A stretch of 6,069 nucleotides of DNA from an uncultured Lachnospiraceae bacterium (GTDB taxonomy: Bacteria; Bacillota_A; Clostridia; Lachnospirales; Lachnospiraceae): contig CADBME010000084.1 in NCBI GenBank assembly GCA_902795715.1, positions 1 to 6,069 on the forward strand, in the 5' to 3' direction. The notes below the pieces were generated by a model, which made no database searches, was not told where the DNA came from, and saw only the letters and a list, made by a program, of their open reading frames with translations. Position numbers and translations under genes: made by a program. This document shows, in pieces, positions 4,193 to 6,069 of this stretch (position 1 is its first letter; every line of letters starts with the position of its first letter).

Positions 4193-5701
4193 TTACGCAT
4201 CATTGCTTTCATGGGAATGATCCAGCAACAGCTGATATGCACCAGCCACAAAAGAACATTTCGGAAATAAATAATGTACATTACGAGCGTAGTCTGAGAA
4301 CCATTCGGGTAGATTAAGCTGCTGAAAAAGAGTTCTGTCATCATCTGTAAGTGCTTTGCTATAAGATCCTCTCCTGATCTTGTAGACAATTTCGCTGGCG
4401 ATCCCAGATATCTGCTCAGGATGATCAGAGCACTTGTGTATGAGAAACCAGACATCCTCACGAGAGAACGGGAGCTTTTTATAATCATTAACTCCTATTG
4501 TTGCTGCTAATTCTTCAAGGTCCGGTGTAGAGAAACTTCCATGTAACGCACACATGATTTCAACTAACTGATCAAAAGAAGATATCTCCATCATTTTCGG
4601 AGTGTATCGTTCCTCGTCTTTATGTGTATTGTCAATTGCTGCTAACATTTTATCGGTCTGTTTCCTTTCATCCAGAAACGCTTTAAATGCGTTGGTCAGC
4701 ATCTCGGGTTGGAGCAGTTTATTCAGCAGTTGACTGTGGTCATCAGGTGCAAGTTTGGTTATCTTATCACTTGGAATAATACAAAATGAAGGGGTGTCAG
4801 TACCAATATAACTCCAGTAAGTCTCCTCATCGATCTCAGGAATGCTGTCTAATGTTTGCATTTCCTTATCAGCTACATTTTGATTTAAAAAGATTACGGT
4901 TGCTTGACCTTCTCCATGCTCAGAAAGAGTTTTCACACTATGGCGCTTAAATGAATAGTATGGTGTTAGCTTCTCCAGTACCTTCTCCCATGCTTTGTCA
5001 ACCAGGTAATCTTTAGCATTACATACAACAGACAGGAGTGGTTCATTTGTACCACAAACGCTTATCTCAAACGGAAGATTATGCCCGTCCTTCATCATTC
5101 CAGTACTGCAACAATCACACTGCTTTTCAGGTAATTCCCACCCGCAATTCGAATCATCAATAAACATTGTCTTATGGCATTTGGGACAATAATAGTGTGC
5201 AGGAAGCGGATTTATATCTGTTGCGCCAATAAGCCAGGCAGTAAAAAAGCAATTGACTAAGTTGCGGACAGGCAAGTAAGAACCTTCCTCTTTAGCTAAA
5301 GAAGCAAGTTCGCTGAGTGTATCCAGTAAAACAATCGCATCTGATGAGCCAAGCGCATTTTTTTCCATTAAAAAGCGATTTCTGATCGCTAGATGGGGAA
5401 CATTACCATAAAGCTCCTTCATTTTACTTTCTGCTTTTGCCCAGATCTGTTTTTTAAGGAGTGAAAGTTTTTCTCTGTCTTGCGGAAATTGTTCGTGTGC
5501 CTCTTTTAGCAGATCGTCCATTTCAACACCAAGAATTGCCGCCAATTTCATGATAACTGCAATCCTTGGTTTGGATGCGCCATTCTCCCATTTAGACACA
5601 GCTTTGTCTGAAACTCCGACTAATGTTCCGAGTTGAAACTGACTATACCCATGAGATTTTCGCAATTCTGCCAGGTGGTTTCCAAATTCATAATCTCTCA
5701 T
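4193..5701 (-). CDS. XRE-family regulator fused to a degenerate PolC-like polymerase core
   Basis: A 502-residue protein. Residues 2-63 form a Cro/C1-type helix-turn-helix (LAELRKSHGYSQFQLGTLVG, then VSDKAVSKWENG). From about residue 105 onward it follows the Gram-positive PolC polymerase core. TDINPLPAHYYCPKC (161-175) is close to PolC TEVNPLPPHYxCPxC; a second Cys pair (C195, C198) precedes KDGHNLPFE, matching PolC KKDGHDIPFE. KITKLAPDDHS (313-323) matches PolC KLDxLGHDDPT, and NLPEWFSDYARNVHYLFPK (463-481) matches PolC xVPEWYIxSCKKIKYMFPK. The PolC PDIDLNF catalytic motif is PLLSVVC here (221-227), and KLD is KIT, so all three catalytic Asp are gone. The GSRGSVGSS motif is PVRNLVNCF. Polymerase activity is thus very unlikely; ligand or DNA sensing is inferred. 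ATG 5701 is preferred over in-frame GTG 5710 because GGAGTG lies six bases before it. Confidence 0.9.
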   Translation of the reverse strand: MRDYEFGNHLAELRKSHGYSQFQLGTLVGVSDKAVSKWENGASKPRIAVIMKLAAILGVEMDDLLKEAHEQFPQDREKLSLLKKQIWAKAESKMKELYGNVPHLAIRNRFLMEKNALGSSDAIVLLDTLSELASLAKEEGSYLPVRNLVNCFFTAWLIGATDINPLPAHYYCPKCHKTMFIDDSNCGWELPEKQCDCCSTGMMKDGHNLPFEISVCGTNEPLLSVVCNAKDYLVDKAWEKVLEKLTPYYSFKRHSVKTLSEHGEGQATVIFLNQNVADKEMQTLDSIPEIDEETYWSYIGTDTPSFCIIPSDKITKLAPDDHSQLLNKLLQPEMLTNAFKAFLDERKQTDKMLAAIDNTHKDEERYTPKMMEISSFDQLVEIMCALHGSFSTPDLEELAATIGVNDYKKLPFSREDVWFLIHKCSDHPEQISGIASEIVYKIRRGSYSKALTDDDRTLFQQLNLPEWFSDYARNVHYLFPKCSFVAGAYQLLLDHSHESNDA

Positions 5702-5707
5702 GATCCA

Positions 5708-5713
5708 CACTCC
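5708..5713 (-). promoter_or_regulatory. Ribosome binding site that decides the regulator start
   Basis: GGAGTG on the minus strand, six bases before the ATG at 5701. It overlaps the alternative in-frame GTG at 5710, which would therefore have no usable site. The protein is taken to begin MRDYEFGNHL, a usual start for this type of helix-turn-helix protein. Confidence 0.6.
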
Positions 5714-5735
5714 ATCTCATCTATTTCGGTTTAGC

Positions 5736-5749
5736 AGCTTCCGGAAGCT
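5736..5749. promoter_or_regulatory. Perfect 14-bp palindrome, candidate operator
   Basis: AGCTTCCGGAAGCT reads the same on both strands. It lies between the putative promoter and the start of the helix-turn-helix regulator, the usual place for an autoregulatory operator of a dimeric XRE protein. Binding is inferred; no second copy was noticed upstream of the other genes. Confidence 0.45.
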
Positions 5750-5762
5750 TTGTCCCGACACA

Positions 5763-5791
5763 ATACTATCATAAGGGTATATTGAGGGCAA
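5763..5791 (-). promoter_or_regulatory. Weak candidate promoter of the regulator
   Basis: Minus strand TTGCCC (5786-5791), 17 bases, then TAGTAT (5763-5768). Each box matches consensus at only four positions, but the spacing is ideal and the site lies between the upstream terminator and the gene. It would give a leader of about 55 bases that contains the palindrome. Confidence 0.35.
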
Positions 5792-5866
5792 TGAGAGTAA
5801 GGGTGAATTAAAGTAGAGTTTGTTCAACCTGCTTCATTGACTGCTTATGCAACGACAAATTGTGAT

Positions 5867-5908
5867 AAAAAAAGGCCCAATGGTTCACAAAAAAGGAACC
5901 ACTGGGCT
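5867..5908 (-). terminator. Intrinsic terminator of the rightmost gene
   Basis: On the minus strand, GCCCA-G-TGGTTC pairs with GAACCA-T-TGGGC (arms 5896-5907 and 5875-5886, one internal mismatch, 9-base loop) and is followed after one base by seven T (plus-strand A-run 5867-5873). It starts about 30 bases after the stop at 5940 and insulates the regulator gene from transcription entering from the right. Confidence 0.85.
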
Positions 5909-5939
5909 GTTTCCAAGAGCGAATAATACGTTTAGACTT

Positions 5940-6069
5940 TTATCTGTCCCAACTATGGAAGCTTTCTCCCTTACGTAAAACCCGCTTAATTTCCTTCATG
6001 CTTTCGAGAAGGACAAACCGTTCATACGTAGTGCAGTTCATGAGAATATCCTCTTGATCGGATTTTCTC
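5940..6069 (-). CDS. C-terminal end of an unknown protein, or a 33-residue small gene
   Basis: The frame is open from the right edge to TAA at 5940 (42 codons visible). The visible product contains TTYERFVLLESMKEIKRVLR, a strongly helical, basic stretch, and ends GESFHSWDR. An internal ATG at 6041 has AAGAGGA seven bases before it, so the gene may be complete as a 33-residue peptide rather than a truncated larger one; the sequence beyond the edge would settle this. A terminator follows directly, which supports a real expressed gene. The family is not recognised. Confidence 0.55.
   Translation of the reverse strand, partial: RKSDQEDILMNCTTYERFVLLESMKEIKRVLRKGESFHSWDR

Noticed and set aside
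4135..4488. 117-codon minus-strand frame overlapping the end of the regulator gene
   Set aside because: It lies inside the PolC-like C-terminal region of the regulator, which is clearly the coding frame; the alternative translation shows no protein-like motifs.
4193..5701. The PolC-like protein as a functional polymerase fragment
   Set aside because: All three catalytic Asp positions and the glycine-rich motif are substituted, and the exonuclease and OB parts of PolC are absent.

Overview
The window looks like an accessory region of a Gram-positive, low-to-moderate GC Bacillota genome, most likely a gut-type Clostridia (inferred). The support is near-perfect AAGGAGG-type ribosome binding sites, tightly packed genes, small acidic and zinc-ribbon orphan proteins of the kind carried on mobile elements, and a protein domain related to PolC, the replicative polymerase found in Bacillota. 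All supported genes lie on the minus strand, so the region reads from right to left.

Right end (5940-6069): the C-terminal end, or a 33-codon small gene, of unknown function, closed by a strong intrinsic terminator (5867-5908). A regulator gene of about 1.5 kb follows (4193-5701). It has a weak promoter and a perfect 14-bp palindrome in its leader. The regulator has an N-terminal Cro/C1-type helix-turn-helix. The rest of the protein lines up, motif by motif, with the polymerase core of PolC, but all three positions that hold catalytic aspartates in PolC are changed. It reads as a transcription factor fused to a dead polymerase relic.

Middle (3201-3997): three small orphan genes, namely a very acidic 72-residue protein, a 52-residue two-CxxC zinc-ribbon protein and a 103-residue unknown. 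The first two are clearly richer in GC than the regulator gene beside them. A gap of about 400 bp (2798-3200) holds a strong hairpin, a weak 52-codon plus-strand ORF and the promoter region of the next operon.

Left part (1-2797): a compact RiPP-type biosynthetic operon with an excellent extended -10 promoter. It encodes two paralogous small Cys-rich precursor-like peptides (61 and 54 residues), a 468-residue radical SAM/SPASM maturase and a UvrA-like ABC ATPase that runs off the left edge. The spacing is one base, then a 7-base overlap, then an 8-base overlap, with ribosome sites embedded in the preceding coding sequences, so translational coupling is likely. The probable logic is that the maturase installs radical-derived crosslinks, probably thioethers, in the CxCxCxC cores. 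The UvrA-like ATPase lacks the room for a UvrB-binding domain and may give immunity or act on the product. A UvrA relative here and a dead PolC relative nearby suggest, as a hypothesis only, that the product acts on DNA or its replication.
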